Part shown: positions 18,023 through 28,707 of the stretch, piece by piece | How positions within the stretch are numbered: the stretch's first letter is position 1 | Layout of the letters: each line of letters opens with the position of its first letter | Source: Aromatoleum toluclasticum ATCC 700605 | GTDB taxonomy: Bacteria; Pseudomonadota; Gammaproteobacteria; Burkholderiales; Rhodocyclaceae | Reading direction: 5' to 3' | DNA: 64,000 bases | NCBI RefSeq assembly: GCF_000378245.1 | Contig: NZ_KB899491.1 | Location: 558,001 to 622,000, forward strand | The notes under the pieces: model-generated | The model's input: the letters and a program-made list of their open reading frames with translations, nothing else | Databases searched by the model: none | What the model was told of the DNA's origin: nothing | Made by a program: the position numbers and the translations under genes

Positions 18023-19510
18023 ATGTTCGAATCGGCTGAACTGGGCCACAAGGTGGACAAGGACGAATACGACGCCGCCGAACCGGAGCTGCGCGCGCAG
18101 CTGCTCGACGCGCAGTTCGACCTTCTCGAAGCGAAATCCTTTGCCGTCGTCGTGCTGATCAACGGCATCGACGGCGCCGGCAAGGGCGAGACGGTGAATC
18201 TGCTCAACGAGTGGATGGACCCGCGCCATATCCAGACGCAAGCCTTCGATTCGCCGACCACCGACGAGGCCGAGCGCCCCTTCATGTGGCGTTTCTGGCG
18301 CGCGCTGCCGCCGCGCGGGCGCATCGGCATCCTCTTCGGCAACTGGTACACGGACCCGATGCGCGAGCGCGTCGAGAAGGTGTCGAAGAAGGCCGACCTC
18401 GACCAGCGCCTCGATGAGATCAACCGCTTCGAGGCGATGCTGGTGCGCGAAGGGGTGCTGCTGCTCAAGCTGTGGTTCCATCTTTCGAAGGACGGGCAGC
18501 GCAAACGCCTCAAGGCACTGGAAAAGGATACGCGTACGCGCTGGCGGGTCACCGAGCAGGACTGGCATGCCTACGAGCGCTACGACCGCTATCGTGAAGT
18601 GGCCGAACATACTCTGCGCCACACCAGTACGGGCGATGCGCCGTGGATGATCGTCGATGGTTCCGATCCGTGCTATCGCGAGCTCCTCGTTGCGCGCACC
18701 CTGCACAATGCCTTGCGCAAGCGTCTCGATGCCGACGCGCGCCACTGGGTGGCACGCCAGACGGCGCCTCCGCTGCCGCCCGCGCCCGACGCGCGCAACC
18801 TGCTCGGCAGCCTCGAGTTGCGGCAGCCGCTGGACAAGAAGGAGTATCAGGAGCTCCTCGAGCGCTATCAGGGGCGGCTCGCGCTGCTCACGCGCGATGA
18901 GGCCTTCCGCAGCCGGTCCCTCGTTCTCGTGTTCGAAGGCGCGGATGCCGCGGGCAAGGGTGGCACGATACGCCGCGTCACCGCCGCGCTCGACGCGCGC
19001 CAGTACCACGTCGTGCCGGTGGCCGCGCCGACCGAGGAAGAACGTGCCCAGCCCTATCTGTGGCGTTTCTGGCGGCACCTGCCGCGCCAGGGCCGGGTGG
19101 CGATCTTCGATCGCTCCTGGTACGGCCGTGTCCTCGTCGAGCGCGTCGAGGGCTTCTGTTCGGAGGCGGACTGGATGCGCGCGTACTCCGAGATCAACGA
19201 CTTCGAGGATCAGCTGGCCGACGCCGGAGCGGTGGTCGTCAAGTTCTGGCTGCAGATCGGCAAGGACGAGCAGCTGGAACGATTTCGCGAGCGTGAAGCC
19301 GAAGCGCACAAGCGCTTCAAGATCACCGCCGAGGACTGGCGCAACCGCGAACGATGGGACGACTACGGCCGCGCCGTGTGCGACATGGTCGACCGTACCA
19401 GCACCGAGAACTCGTCGTGGACCCTGGTCGAGGCGGACAACAAGCTCTTTGCCCGCATCAAGGTGTTGCGTACCTTGTGCGAGCGGCTCGAGTCCGCATT
19501 GCGACGCTGA
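18023..19510 (+). CDS. pap: Two-domain PPK2: polyphosphate:AMP phosphotransferase
   Basis: A 495-residue protein with two PPK2 (thymidylate-kinase-like) domains in tandem. The N-terminal domain has INGIDGAGKGETVN (about 49-62), and the C-terminal domain has FEGADAAGKGGTIRR (about 304-318) and the lid-region FDRSWYGRVLVERVEG. This two-domain form is the class II PPK2, which uses polyphosphate to convert AMP to ADP. In the N-terminal copy the equivalent of DRSWYGR reads GNWYTDP, so that half is likely catalytically degenerate, as known for the class. Together with phoU at 23 kb this points to polyphosphate use. It is cytoplasmic. Confidence 0.9.
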   Translation: MFESAELGHKVDKDEYDAAEPELRAQLLDAQFDLLEAKSFAVVVLINGIDGAGKGETVNLLNEWMDPRHIQTQAFDSPTTDEAERPFMWRFWRALPPRGRIGILFGNWYTDPMRERVEKVSKKADLDQRLDEINRFEAMLVREGVLLLKLWFHLSKDGQRKRLKALEKDTRTRWRVTEQDWHAYERYDRYREVAEHTLRHTSTGDAPWMIVDGSDPCYRELLVARTLHNALRKRLDADARHWVARQTAPPLPPAPDARNLLGSLELRQPLDKKEYQELLERYQGRLALLTRDEAFRSRSLVLVFEGADAAGKGGTIRRVTAALDARQYHVVPVAAPTEEERAQPYLWRFWRHLPRQGRVAIFDRSWYGRVLVERVEGFCSEADWMRAYSEINDFEDQLADAGAVVVKFWLQIGKDEQLERFREREAEAHKRFKITAEDWRNRERWDDYGRAVCDMVDRTSTENSSWTLVEADNKLFARIKVLRTLCERLESALRR

Positions 19511-19592
19511 CGAACGGGACTGCGCCGATGGCCCGATCGCGTGCGGAGGTCGCGCCGCGATGTGTGGTGTATTCCGCTAGAATGGACCGGGC

Positions 19593-21017
19593 ATGCGTGC
19601 CATGTGCCGCGTCCGGCGAGCTTTCCGATTTCCTGATGGTGATGATTTGAGCGGCCATTCCAACTCCGGCAACCCCAACCCCAATCCCGCGGCATCCGAC
19701 ATCGCGGCGTCGACGGAGCAGTTCGTGGCCTGGGTGCGCGGGGCCGCGCCCTACATCCATGCCTTTCGCGGCCGCACCTTCGTCATCGCCTTCGGCGGGG
19801 AAGTCGCGGCCGGCGCGCGCGCGCAGAGCCTCGCCTACGACTGCAACCTGCTGGCCGCGCTGGGCATCCGCCTCGTGCTCGTGCATGGTGCCCGGCCGCA
19901 GATCGAAGCCGAACTCGCCCGCCGCGGGCTGGAGCCGCGCTACCACAACGGACTGCGCGTCACCGACGCCGATGCGCTCGAGTGCGTGAAGGCCGCGATG
20001 GCGGTGACGCGCCTCGAAGTCGAGGCGCTGCTGTCGCAGGGGCTGCCGAACACGCCGATGGCAGGCAGCTACATGCGCGTGACGGGCGGCAACTTCATCA
20101 CGGCCCGCCCGGTCGGTATCGTCGACGGCGTCGACTATCAATACACGGGCGCCGTGCGCAAGATCATCGCAGAGGAGATCAACGCCGACCTCGACCAGCA
20201 GAACGTCGTGCTGATCTCGCCGATGGGCGTGTCGCCGGCGGGCGAGATCTTCAACCTCAGCATGGAGGAGGTCGCCGAGGCCGTCGCCGTCGCCGTGAAG
20301 GCCGAGAAGCTGATCTACCTGTGCGACGCGCCGGGCCTCCTCGACGCGGACCAGCGCCTGATCGATTCGGTGACGGCGGACGAGGCCGAGCGCATGTTCA
20401 ATGCCGGGGAAGGCCTCACCGAGGACCTCGACCTCTACCTGCCGTGCGCGATCCGCGCGGTGCGCCGCGGCGTCGCGCGCGTTCACCTCATCGATCACGA
20501 CAAGGACGGCGGCCTGCTGCTGGAGTTCTTCACCCACGCCGGGGTAGGCACTGTCGTGTCGCGTGATCCGCTGTTCCGTCTGCGCGACGCGAGTGTCGAG
20601 GATGTCGCCGCGCTGGTCGCGCTGATCTCGCCGATGGAGGCGGACGGCACCCTGGTGCGGCGCGGGCGCGAACTGCTGGAGCAGGAGATCGACCGCTTCT
20701 CGGTCGTCGAGCACGACGGCGTGCTGGTCGGCTGTGCGGCGTTGTACCCGTTTTCCGACGAGCGCGCCGCGGAGCTCGCCTGTCTCGCCGTCACGCCCGA
20801 ATACCGCCGCGCCGGACTCGGCGACCAGCTGCTGCGTCGCATCGAGCAGCGCGCGCGCAAGCAGCGCCTCGAGCGCCTCTTCGTGCTCACGACGCGCACG
20901 GCGCACTGGTTCCGCGAACGCGGTTTCAGCGAGATCGGCCCCGAGGCGCTGCCGCTGAAAAAGCGCGAGCTGTACAACTACCAGCGGCGCTCCAAGGTTT
21001 TCGTGAAGACGCTATGA
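19593..21017 (+). CDS. argA: N-acetylglutamate synthase (amino-acid kinase fold + GNAT)
   Basis: First step of arginine synthesis: acetyl-CoA + glutamate to N-acetylglutamate. The N-terminal amino-acid-kinase domain (TFVIAFGGEVAAGARAQSL, LVLVHGARPQIE, RVTDADALE) is the regulatory part. The C-terminal GNAT domain (LACLAVTPEYRRAGLGDQLL, TTRTAHWFRERGF) carries the acetyl-CoA site. The frame gives 474 residues from 19593. The first 18-25 residues are poorly family-like, and a TTG at 19647 is an alternative start (about 456 residues); neither has a good SD. TAGAAT at 19576-19581 could be its -10. Arginine feedback through the kinase domain is known for the family. Confidence 0.93.
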   Translation: MRAMCRVRRAFRFPDGDDLSGHSNSGNPNPNPAASDIAASTEQFVAWVRGAAPYIHAFRGRTFVIAFGGEVAAGARAQSLAYDCNLLAALGIRLVLVHGARPQIEAELARRGLEPRYHNGLRVTDADALECVKAAMAVTRLEVEALLSQGLPNTPMAGSYMRVTGGNFITARPVGIVDGVDYQYTGAVRKIIAEEINADLDQQNVVLISPMGVSPAGEIFNLSMEEVAEAVAVAVKAEKLIYLCDAPGLLDADQRLIDSVTADEAERMFNAGEGLTEDLDLYLPCAIRAVRRGVARVHLIDHDKDGGLLLEFFTHAGVGTVVSRDPLFRLRDASVEDVAALVALISPMEADGTLVRRGRELLEQEIDRFSVVEHDGVLVGCAALYPFSDERAAELACLAVTPEYRRAGLGDQLLRRIEQRARKQRLERLFVLTTRTAHWFRERGFSEIGPEALPLKKRELYNYQRRSKVFVKTL

Positions 21018-21075
21018 CGGACGCGCGCGCCTTGTCCGGCCGACGGTGTGTGCGCTGCGTGCGTGCGGAGGCCGT

Positions 21076-22806
21076 GTGAACGGGAAGGACGCCCCATCGC
21101 GGGCGGCGCCGGTCTTCGCGGGCGTGGCCGGAGCCCTCCTCGCGGGCCTTGGCGCGCTGGCCGGTGCGCGTTTCGGCATTGCCGGCGAATGGGGGCTGCT
21201 GGCGCTCGGCATTCTCGCGGCCGGGGGGCTGAGTGCCGCGGCCGTGTATCTCCAGGCCAGCGCCGCCGTTCGCCGCCAGACGGGTGACGACGCGGCCATC
21301 GCGTCGCGTCTCGATGCGCTGGACGGCGTCGTGCGCCTATCGGCCGGAGCGGGCGGCGGCGAGGCGCCCGCGGATTATGCGAAGCGCCTGGATGCGGTCG
21401 CCGTCGGGGTTTCCCGACTGCGCGAGATCGCCGAAGGCGTGCATGGCGTCGAAGCCCTGTTCGACATGCGCGGGCGGCTGACCTGGATCAGCCCTTCGAT
21501 CGAACGGCTGACGGGCTGGAATCCCTCTGCCTGCCTCCAGGCGCCCGATGCGCTCGCCCTGCTGGTGCACGAATCGGACCGCCGCTATTGCCAGCGCATG
21601 GCGCAGCGCGTCGCCGAGGGAAGTCCCGGCGAGGATTTCGAGATGCGCCTGTTGCGCGAGGATGGCCACATCTGCTGGGTCGCCTGCCACTGGCGGCCGC
21701 TCGGCCGGGAGGGCGGGCAGCCGGCCGGCCTCAGGATGTCGGCCGAGGACATCCAGGCGCGCAAGGAAGCCGAATACAAGCTCCTCGAAACCGTCACCGA
21801 GCTGCGGCGTGCCCAGGCGCTGCGCGAGCGCTACCTCGCGCGCTCGAACGACGAGCGCCAGCGCCTGTCCGCGCTGCTCAACGTCATCCGGCTGGGCATC
21901 CTGTTCATGGACCGCGATCACCGCGTGCTCTATTACAACCGCGCGATGCTCGACATCTGGGGCTTCCCCCCCGACGAGAACCTCATCGGCATGCGCGACG
22001 TCGTGCTGCAGAGCCGCGTCGCCGAGCTGATCGAGCAGCCCGAGGCCTACTTCGAACACATTGACGGAGTGGTGCGCACCTATGTCGTCAGCGAGCCCCA
22101 CGAAGTGCATTTCAAGGATGGCCGCATCGTCACGGACATCGCCGCGCTGGTCGAGGCCGTGCAGGGGCGCCGCGGCATCGGACGTGTGTGGATCTACGAG
22201 GATGTCACCGAGCAGCGCCGCACCGCGCAACGCTTGGTCGAGCTGGCGGAGCACGATCCGCTGACCGGCCTCTACAACCGCCGCCGTTTCCACGAGGAGC
22301 TCGACCGGCAGCTCGCGGACGCCTCGCGCCGTGACAGTCAGGTCGGGCTCGTGGCGATCGACCTCGACGGCTTCAAGCCGATCAACGACGAGTTCGGCCA
22401 CCAGGCCGGCGACGAGGTGCTGGTCGCCCTGGCGGACAAGGTCGGCGACGTCATCCGCCGCAACGAGATGTTCTGCCGTCTGGGGGGCGACGAATTCGGC
22501 GTGGTGGTGCCCGATGCGGGGGAGAAGGAGCTGTGCGAGCTGGCGCGCCGCATCATCGAGGTGATCGAAGGGCTGCGGTTCGAATTCGGCGGCCGCAGCG
22601 TCGGCATCACCGCGAGCCTCGGCATCGCGATCTATCCGCGCCACGCCCCGTGCGCAGAACAACTGATCGCGGCGGCCGATCAGGCCATGTACCGTTCGAA
22701 GAGCGGTGGCCGCGATCAATGGACCATGGCCGGGAGCAGCGTGGGGGAATCCGCTAGAATGAGCGCCACCGAATCCGATGAACCCGATTGCAGAAGAGAG
22801 GACTGA
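21076..22806 (+). CDS. PAS-PAS-GGDEF diguanylate cyclase
   Basis: Membrane-anchored c-di-GMP synthase, 576 residues from the GTG at 21076, which has GGAGG at 21067-21071. Two hydrophobic N-terminal segments (about 12-60) are followed by a PAS domain (FDMRGRLTWISPSIERLTGW), a coiled linker, a second PAS (FMDRDHRVLYYNRAMLDIWG) and a GGDEF domain with HDPLTGLYNRRRF and an intact LGGDEFG. The residues five before GGDEF read RRNE rather than RxxD, so the inhibitory site is probably lost. Unlike the cyclases at 1-4.5 kb it has no CXXCH. It starts 58 bases after argA, and yggX follows after 3 bases. Confidence 0.9.
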   Translation: MNGKDAPSRAAPVFAGVAGALLAGLGALAGARFGIAGEWGLLALGILAAGGLSAAAVYLQASAAVRRQTGDDAAIASRLDALDGVVRLSAGAGGGEAPADYAKRLDAVAVGVSRLREIAEGVHGVEALFDMRGRLTWISPSIERLTGWNPSACLQAPDALALLVHESDRRYCQRMAQRVAEGSPGEDFEMRLLREDGHICWVACHWRPLGREGGQPAGLRMSAEDIQARKEAEYKLLETVTELRRAQALRERYLARSNDERQRLSALLNVIRLGILFMDRDHRVLYYNRAMLDIWGFPPDENLIGMRDVVLQSRVAELIEQPEAYFEHIDGVVRTYVVSEPHEVHFKDGRIVTDIAALVEAVQGRRGIGRVWIYEDVTEQRRTAQRLVELAEHDPLTGLYNRRRFHEELDRQLADASRRDSQVGLVAIDLDGFKPINDEFGHQAGDEVLVALADKVGDVIRRNEMFCRLGGDEFGVVVPDAGEKELCELARRIIEVIEGLRFEFGGRSVGITASLGIAIYPRHAPCAEQLIAAADQAMYRSKSGGRDQWTMAGSSVGESARMSATESDEPDCRRED

Positions 22807-22809
22807 ACG

Positions 22810-23082
22810 ATGGCCCGTATGGTCAATTGCATCAAGCTTGGTCGCGAGGCGGAAGGGCTGGACCTGCCCCCGGTTCCCGGTGCGCTGGGCAAGCGCATCT
22901 TCGACAACGTCTCGAAGGAAGCCTGGCAGCAGTGGGTCAAGTACCAGACCATGCTGATCAACGAAAATCGCCTGAACCTGATGGATGCGCGCGCGCGCAA
23001 GTACCTGGCGGAGCAGATGGAGAAGCATTTCTTCGAGGGCGGCGCGGACCAGGTCGGCGGCTACGTCCCGCCGGCGGCGTGA
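22810..23082 (+). CDS. yggX: Fe(2+)-trafficking/oxidative damage protection protein YggX
   Basis: A 90-residue protein that protects Fe-S proteins and limits labile iron. It starts [18 protein letters not shown], with the conserved Cys7, then [23 protein letters not shown] and a helical C-terminus [16 protein letters not shown], all hallmarks of the family. The ATG is preceded by AGAGGA. It lies 3 bases after the cyclase gene, but a TAGAAT hexamer at 22755-22760 may give it its own promoter. It is closed by a strong terminator. Confidence 0.95.
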   Translation: MARMVNCIKLGREAEGLDLPPVPGALGKRIFDNVSKEAWQQWVKYQTMLINENRLNLMDARARKYLAEQMEKHFFEGGADQVGGYVPPAA

Positions 23083-23114
23083 GCGTCCGCCGCGGAATGC
23101 GGCGTGCGTGAATG

Positions 23115-23145
23115 AAAAAGGGATGGCCGCGGCCATCCCTTTTTG
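23115..23145. terminator. Bidirectional terminator between yggX and phoU
   Basis: A perfect inverted repeat AAAAAGGGATGGCCG / CGGCCATCCCTTTTT. The A and T tracts on the two sides serve both the plus-strand yggX and the minus-strand phoU. Confidence 0.9.
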
Positions 23146-23176
23146 CATCGGCCGCGTCGGGGCGGCGTGATGGCCC

Positions 23177-23884
23177 TCAGTTGGGGCCGGAAGCGCGTTC
23201 CAGCGCCTCGACGCCCTCGTGGCGCACGTCGCGGCCCTTGACCATGTACACGACGTATTCGGAGAGGTTCTTCGTGTGGTCGCCGATGCGCTCGATCGAC
23301 TTGGCGATGAACAGCACGTCCAGCGAGCGCGTGATCACGCGGGGATCTTCCATCATGTAGGTGATCAGCTGGCGCATGATGCCCTTGAATATCGCGTCGA
23401 CCTCCTTGTCGCGCCGCACGATTTCGGGCGACGCCGTCGGGTCCATGCGGGCGAAGGCATCGAGCGCGCCCTGCAGCATCTCGACGACCATCGTCGACAC
23501 GTGACGCAATTCCACCTTCGGGACGAAGGCGGCGTCCGAGTCGATGATCTGGCGCCCGGCCTTGGCGATCTTCTTGGCCTCGTCGCCGATACGTTCGAGG
23601 TCGGTGATCATCTGGATCATCGTCATGACCATGCGCAGGTCCCCGGCGGCGGGCGCATGACGTGCGATGACCTGGATGCAGGCGTCGTCGAGCGCAACTT
23701 CCTCGTCGTTGACCTTGCGATCATCCGCGATGACCTGTTCCAGCAATTCGTGGTTGCCCGTCCCGAGCCCTTCGATCGCACGCGTCAGCTGCTGGGCCAC
23801 CAGGCCGCCCATTTCCAGCAGGCGCTTGCGGATGGCTTCCAGTTCGTTGTCAAACTGCGTGTAGGTGTGCTTGCTCATTTTCAT
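23177..23884 (-). CDS. phoU: Phosphate-specific transport regulator PhoU
   Basis: Helical-bundle regulator that links the Pst transporter to PhoR/PhoB signalling. It is 235 residues. Two tandem PhoU repeats carry the metal-binding pattern, e.g. LERIGDEAKKIAK near residue 100 and IERIGDHTKNLSEYVVYM near 200. The ATG at 23884 and another two codons later (MKMSKHTYTQ) are both possible. pst, phoB and phoR are not in the window. It follows rpiA and moeA on the same strand and may be read from them. Confidence 0.95.
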   Translation of the reverse strand: MKMSKHTYTQFDNELEAIRKRLLEMGGLVAQQLTRAIEGLGTGNHELLEQVIADDRKVNDEEVALDDACIQVIARHAPAAGDLRMVMTMIQMITDLERIGDEAKKIAKAGRQIIDSDAAFVPKVELRHVSTMVVEMLQGALDAFARMDPTASPEIVRRDKEVDAIFKGIMRQLITYMMEDPRVITRSLDVLFIAKSIERIGDHTKNLSEYVVYMVKGRDVRHEGVEALERASGPN

Positions 23885-23953
23885 GTTCCGGTCCCGAGAG
23901 TCCGCGAGGCTAGCAGTTCAATGTGACGAAAATATTGCACCGATGCATGTAGT

Positions 23954-24622
23954 TCAGGAAGTCACCGCAACGCGCCGCTCGACGCCGTCGGGCGTGGCGA
24001 GCAGCAGCAGATCGGCGCCGCGCAACGCGAACAGGCCGTTGGTCACGACGCCGGTGATCTGGTTGATCTCGGTTTCCAGCTGCCGGGGCGCGGGGATGCG
24101 CAGGCCATGCACGTCCAGTATCAGGTTGCCGTTGTCGGTCACGAAGCCCTCGCGCAGCACCGGCCGGCCGCCGATTTGTGCGAGGCGGCGCTCCACGTAG
24201 GCACGTGCCATCGGAATCACCTCGACGGGCAGGGGGAACGCGCCCAGGCAGCTCACCAGCTTCGACTGGTCGCAGATGCACACGAAGCGGTCGGCCACCG
24301 CCGCGACGATCTTCTCGCGCGTCAGCGCACCGCCGCCGCCCTTGATCATCGCAAAACCGCCGTCGATCTCGTCCGCGCCATCGACATAGAGCTGCAGGCC
24401 AGTCACGTCATTCAGCGCGATCAACGGGATCCCGTACGCCTCCAGCCGGCGTGCGCTCGCCTCCGAACTCGAAACGGCACCGGCGATGCGGTCGCGCATC
24501 CCGGCCAGCCCGTCGATGAAATGGTTGACCGTCGAGCCCGTGCCGACGCCGACGATCATCCCGTCCTCGACGTAGTCCAGCGCCGCGTGCGCTGCGGCCT
24601 TCTTCAGTTCATCCTGATTCAT
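23954..24622 (-). CDS. rpiA: Ribose-5-phosphate isomerase A
   Basis: Interconverts ribose-5-phosphate and ribulose-5-phosphate, feeding nucleotide synthesis, the pentose phosphate pathway and, with prk, the Calvin cycle. It is 222 residues. Seen are [15 protein letters not shown] (phosphate loop), [41 protein letters not shown] with the catalytic Asp/Glu/Lys, and the C-terminal [19 protein letters not shown]. It starts 22 bases downstream of moeA on the same strand. Confidence 0.96.
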   Translation of the reverse strand: MNQDELKKAAAHAALDYVEDGMIVGVGTGSTVNHFIDGLAGMRDRIAGAVSSSEASARRLEAYGIPLIALNDVTGLQLYVDGADEIDGGFAMIKGGGGALTREKIVAAVADRFVCICDQSKLVSCLGAFPLPVEVIPMARAYVERRLAQIGGRPVLREGFVTDNGNLILDVHGLRIPAPRQLETEINQITGVVTNGLFALRGADLLLLATPDGVERRVAVTS

Positions 24623-24644
24623 GAGGTATTCCTGTGGGTGGGTC

Positions 24645-25898
24645 TTATACGAGGCCGTCGAAGATCTGCACCTGCACCGTCTCGCCGGCGAGGACGTCGC
24701 CGCGCTCTTCCGGCAGCACGATGAAGCAGTTGGCTTCCGACATCGAGCGCAGGACGCCCGAACCCTGGGCGCCCGCGAGGCGCACCGTCTGGCGGCCCTC
24801 GGCGAGGGCCAGGCGACCGCGCATGAATTCGCGTCGTCCGGGCTGCTTGCGGATGGTTTCCGCGCATTCGACGTGGATCAGCGCCGGCTCGGGCAGGGGC
24901 GACACGCCGGACAAGGCCTGCAGGGCATCCTGGACGAACTGGTAGAAGGTCACGAGCACCGCGACCGGATTGCCGGGCAGGCCGAACAGCCACGCATCGC
25001 CGACGCGCCCGAAGGCCATCGGTCGTCCGGGCTTGATGTCGATCTTCCAGAACGCGACCTCACCGAGCCGATTCACGAGTTCGCGGATGAAATCCGCTTC
25101 GCCGACCGACACGCCGCCGCTCGTCAGGATCACGTCGGCGTTCGCCGATGCGTCGCGGAAGGCCTTTTCCAGCGCCTGCGGGTCGTCGCGCACGACGCCC
25201 ATGTCGATGAGGTCGCAGCCCAGGCGCGAGAGCGCGCCGAAGAGCGTGTAGCGGTTGCTGTCATACACCTCGCCGGGGGCGAGCGGCTTGCCGATCGACG
25301 CGAGCTCGTCGCCGCTGGAGAAGAAGGCCACGCGCAGGCGGCGGTGCACCGTGACCTCGGCGATGCCGAGCGAGGCGATGAGGCCCAGTTCGGCCGGACC
25401 GCAGCGCTTGCCCGCGGGCAGGGCGACGCCGCCCAGTGCCAGATCCTCGCCGGCGCGGCGCAGGTTCTGTCCGGCGCGCTGTCCTGCCGGTACATGCACC
25501 TTGCCGTCGGCGGCGCGCGCCACTTCCTGCACGACGATCGTGTCGGCACCCTCCGGAATCGGCGCCCCGGTCATGATGCGGACAGCCTGTCCGGCGCCGG
25601 CGATGCCGGAGAAGGGCTTGCCTGCGAACGCGGTGCCGACCACTGTCAGGGTGCTTTCGCCCTGAGGCGCGAGGTCGGCGTGGCGCACCGCGTAGCCGTC
25701 CATCGCCGAGTTGTCGTGGGCCGGCACGTTGCACGGCGCGATCACGTCCTCGGCGAGCACACGACCTAGGGCGCTGCGGACGTTGACGCGCTCCCAGCCT
25801 CCGACCGGCGTCAGCCGGTCGAGAATGGCCTGCCTGGCCTGGGCGGCGGTGTAGTTGGGCGAACGGGCGGAGGTCGGGTTCCCGGGTGTCTGAGCCAT
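24645..25898 (-). CDS. moeA: Molybdopterin molybdenumtransferase MoeA
   Basis: Inserts molybdate into adenylylated molybdopterin in the last step of Moco synthesis. It is 417 residues from the ATG at 25896-25898; the frame continues upstream, but only the shorter form fits the family. Visible are [65 protein letters not shown] and [12 protein letters not shown]. mogA (51 kb) and a MoeB-like gene (40 kb) are elsewhere in the window, and MsrP (53 kb) is a client enzyme. Confidence 0.95.
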   Translation of the reverse strand: MAQTPGNPTSARSPNYTAAQARQAILDRLTPVGGWERVNVRSALGRVLAEDVIAPCNVPAHDNSAMDGYAVRHADLAPQGESTLTVVGTAFAGKPFSGIAGAGQAVRIMTGAPIPEGADTIVVQEVARAADGKVHVPAGQRAGQNLRRAGEDLALGGVALPAGKRCGPAELGLIASLGIAEVTVHRRLRVAFFSSGDELASIGKPLAPGEVYDSNRYTLFGALSRLGCDLIDMGVVRDDPQALEKAFRDASANADVILTSGGVSVGEADFIRELVNRLGEVAFWKIDIKPGRPMAFGRVGDAWLFGLPGNPVAVLVTFYQFVQDALQALSGVSPLPEPALIHVECAETIRKQPGRREFMRGRLALAEGRQTVRLAGAQGSGVLRSMSEANCFIVLPEERGDVLAGETVQVQIFDGLV

Positions 25899-26011
25899 GG
25901 TTTTCGTTCCTGGATGCGGCGTTCGCTCGGTCTTGCGGAAGAACGCATTATCGTCCGATCTTGCGTGCCGTGCGAACGGCGGCGCGAGGGTGACCACGCG
26001 TCCGGTGCCGG

Positions 26012-26043
26012 AAAAAGAAAAGGGGTGGCGCTGGCCACCCCCT
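26012..26043 (-). terminator. Rho-independent terminator after cytochrome c4
   Basis: On the minus strand GGGGTGGC CAGC GCCACCCC is followed directly by TTTTCTTTTT. It lies 25 bases after the cytochrome stop codon. Confidence 0.9.
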
Positions 26044-26068
26044 TCGAGACCGGTGCAGCGTCTGACGA

Positions 26069-26695
26069 TCAGCGCAGGCCGGCGGCGTAGTCGGCGACCG
26101 CCTTCATTTCCGGGTCGGTCATCTTCAGCGCGATGGTCTGCATCATCTGCGCCGGGTCGTTCTTGCGCACGCCGTCGCGGAAGGCCTTCAGCTGCGCCTC
26201 GGTATAATCGGCATACTGGCCGCCGATGCGCGGGAACTGGGCCGGCAGGCCTGCACCGGCAGGGCCGTGGCAGCCGGCACAGGCGGGAACGCCCTTGGCC
26301 GGGAGGCCCGCACGCCAGATGTTCTGGCCGAGCTTGGCGAGGTCGGCGTTCTTGGCCGAGTCGGGCTGCAGCGTCTGCGACGAGAAGTGGATGGCAAGCG
26401 CCTTCATGTCCGCTTCCTCGAGTGCAGCGACCATGCCGACCATGATCGGGTTCTCGCGTTCCGCGGGCTTGCCGTTCCAGCCCTTGAAGTTCTTCAGTTG
26501 CTTGAAGAGGTAATCGGCATGTTGGCCGGCCAGTTTCGGGTTGACCGGAATCGGGCTGTTGCCGTCGGCGCCGTGGCACCCGACGCAGAGGGTTTCTGCA
26601 GTCTGTTTCGCCTTGGCGAGGTCGGGAGCCTGGTCCTGGGCATGAAGGCCGCCCGTAACCAGCAGCAGCGAGAGCAGCAGGGAACGCTTGATCAT
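26069..26695 (-). CDS. Diheme cytochrome c4
   Basis: Periplasmic electron carrier of 208 residues from the ATG at 26693-26695, with a cleavable signal peptide (about 1-20, ending LHAQ). Two heme-c motifs are visible: CVGCH at 37-41 and CAGCH at 139-143, one in each of two similar halves. Likely Met ligands lie in the NPIMVGMVA and [11 protein letters not shown] segments. The two-half layout and length match cytochrome c4, which carries electrons to terminal oxidases or nitrogen-oxide reductases. It is transcribed away from engB and ended by a strong terminator. Confidence 0.93.
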   Translation of the reverse strand: MIKRSLLLSLLLVTGGLHAQDQAPDLAKAKQTAETLCVGCHGADGNSPIPVNPKLAGQHADYLFKQLKNFKGWNGKPAERENPIMVGMVAALEEADMKALAIHFSSQTLQPDSAKNADLAKLGQNIWRAGLPAKGVPACAGCHGPAGAGLPAQFPRIGGQYADYTEAQLKAFRDGVRKNDPAQMMQTIALKMTDPEMKAVADYAAGLR

Positions 26696-26816
26696 GGTGT
26701 CCTCAGAAAGCCGTGAGTGGATATTGCAAACGCGGTATTCTATAACAGCTGGCCGGATTTGCGCGATGCAATGTGGGCCGTCCGGCATAACCATCAGCAT
26801 TTTCCCGTCCTTTCCG

Positions 26817-27467
26817 ATGTCCCTCTTCCGCAACGCAAAATTCGAAATTTCCATCGCAAAACCGGGTGATTTACCGGTTCCGGACGGGCCCGAGATCGCT
26901 TTCGCCGGCCGTTCGAACGCCGGCAAGTCGAGCGCCATCAATACGCTTGCCGATCATACGCGTCTGGCATACGTATCGAAGACGCCCGGGCGTACGCAGC
27001 TGATCAACTTCTTCCGTCTCGACTGCGGGGCGGTGATGGTCGACCTTCCGGGTTACGGCTATGCCAAGGTGCCCGAGGCGATCCGCCGGCAGTGGGTGGG
27101 CCTGCTGGAGAACTACCTGAGCCGGCGCGAGAGTCTCGTCGGGCTCGTGCTGATCATGGATTCGCGCCACCCGCTGACGCCGCTGGACCGCCAGATGATC
27201 GGCTGGTTCCTGCCGAGCGGGCGGCCGATTCACGCGCTGCTGACGAAGGCGGACAAGCTCACGCGCAACGAGGCGGCGGCCACGCTGGCCGCGGTGCGCC
27301 GCGAACTGGCGACGCTGGGACCGCAGGTCACGGTCCAGCTGTTCTCCAGCCTGAAGAAGGTCGGGGCGGAGGAGGTGGAGCACACCGTGGCGGGCTGGCT
27401 GAATCTGCCTCGGGAGGAGCTGCCTGCGATTCCGGCGGCGGCGCGCCTGGGCGGGGCCGGAAAATAA
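26817..27467 (+). CDS. engB: Ribosome-biogenesis GTPase EngB (YihA/YsxC)
   Basis: Essential GTPase for 50S subunit assembly, 216 residues. The start is the ATG at 26817; the frame is open upstream to 26688 without family similarity. G1 is GRSNAGKSS at 31-39, then [11 protein letters not shown] (G2), DLPGYGYAK (G3) and [11 protein letters not shown] (G4). The size and the YGYAKVPE motif are diagnostic. It is divergent from cytochrome c4 and followed by a 195-base gap that holds three hairpins before hemB. Confidence 0.96.
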   Translation: MSLFRNAKFEISIAKPGDLPVPDGPEIAFAGRSNAGKSSAINTLADHTRLAYVSKTPGRTQLINFFRLDCGAVMVDLPGYGYAKVPEAIRRQWVGLLENYLSRRESLVGLVLIMDSRHPLTPLDRQMIGWFLPSGRPIHALLTKADKLTRNEAAATLAAVRRELATLGPQVTVQLFSSLKKVGAEEVEHTVAGWLNLPREELPAIPAAARLGGAGK

Positions 27468-27469
27468 AA

Positions 27470-27549
27470 GACCCCGGGCTAAAGGGGATAAAGCCCGGGG
27501 TCAAACGCCTTAACGGGATTAAGGCACCCGCTCAGGGAGGTGAAGCGGG
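27470..27549 (+). ncRNA. Three consecutive hairpins with GGA loops (possible CsrA-binding leader or sRNA)
   Basis: Three perfect hairpins follow the engB stop in the 195-base gap before hemB. The first (27470-27502) has an 11-pair stem GACCCCGGGCT/AGCCCGGGGTC with loop AAAGGGGATAA. The second (27507-27525) has GCCTTAA/TTAAGGC with loop CGGGA. The third (27527-27549) has CCCGCT/AGCGGG with loop CAGGGAGGTGA. Each loop contains GGA, the binding core of CsrA/RsmA, and the third contains CAGGGAG. None has a T-tract, so they are poor intrinsic terminators. Two further GGA motifs (CTGGAGCTGGA) cover the hemB ribosome binding site. The function is inference; the stems are seen directly. Confidence 0.45.
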
Positions 27550-27644
27550 GGACGGCTCGTCACCATCCGAACGTTCAGAGTAAATGGACTTTGGATAAGT
27601 TCCCACCCGACTTCGTTACCTTATGTTTCGTGTTGATTAACTGA

Positions 27645-28679
<1,035 letters not shown>

Positions 28680-28707
28680 GGCCGGTGCTGCCCGGCCCCG
28701 GTATTTC

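Noticed and set aside
27470-27502. Simple intrinsic terminator for engB
   Set aside because: The stem is strong but no T-tract follows, and two more hairpins with the same loop motif come directly after, so a plain terminator does not explain the region.
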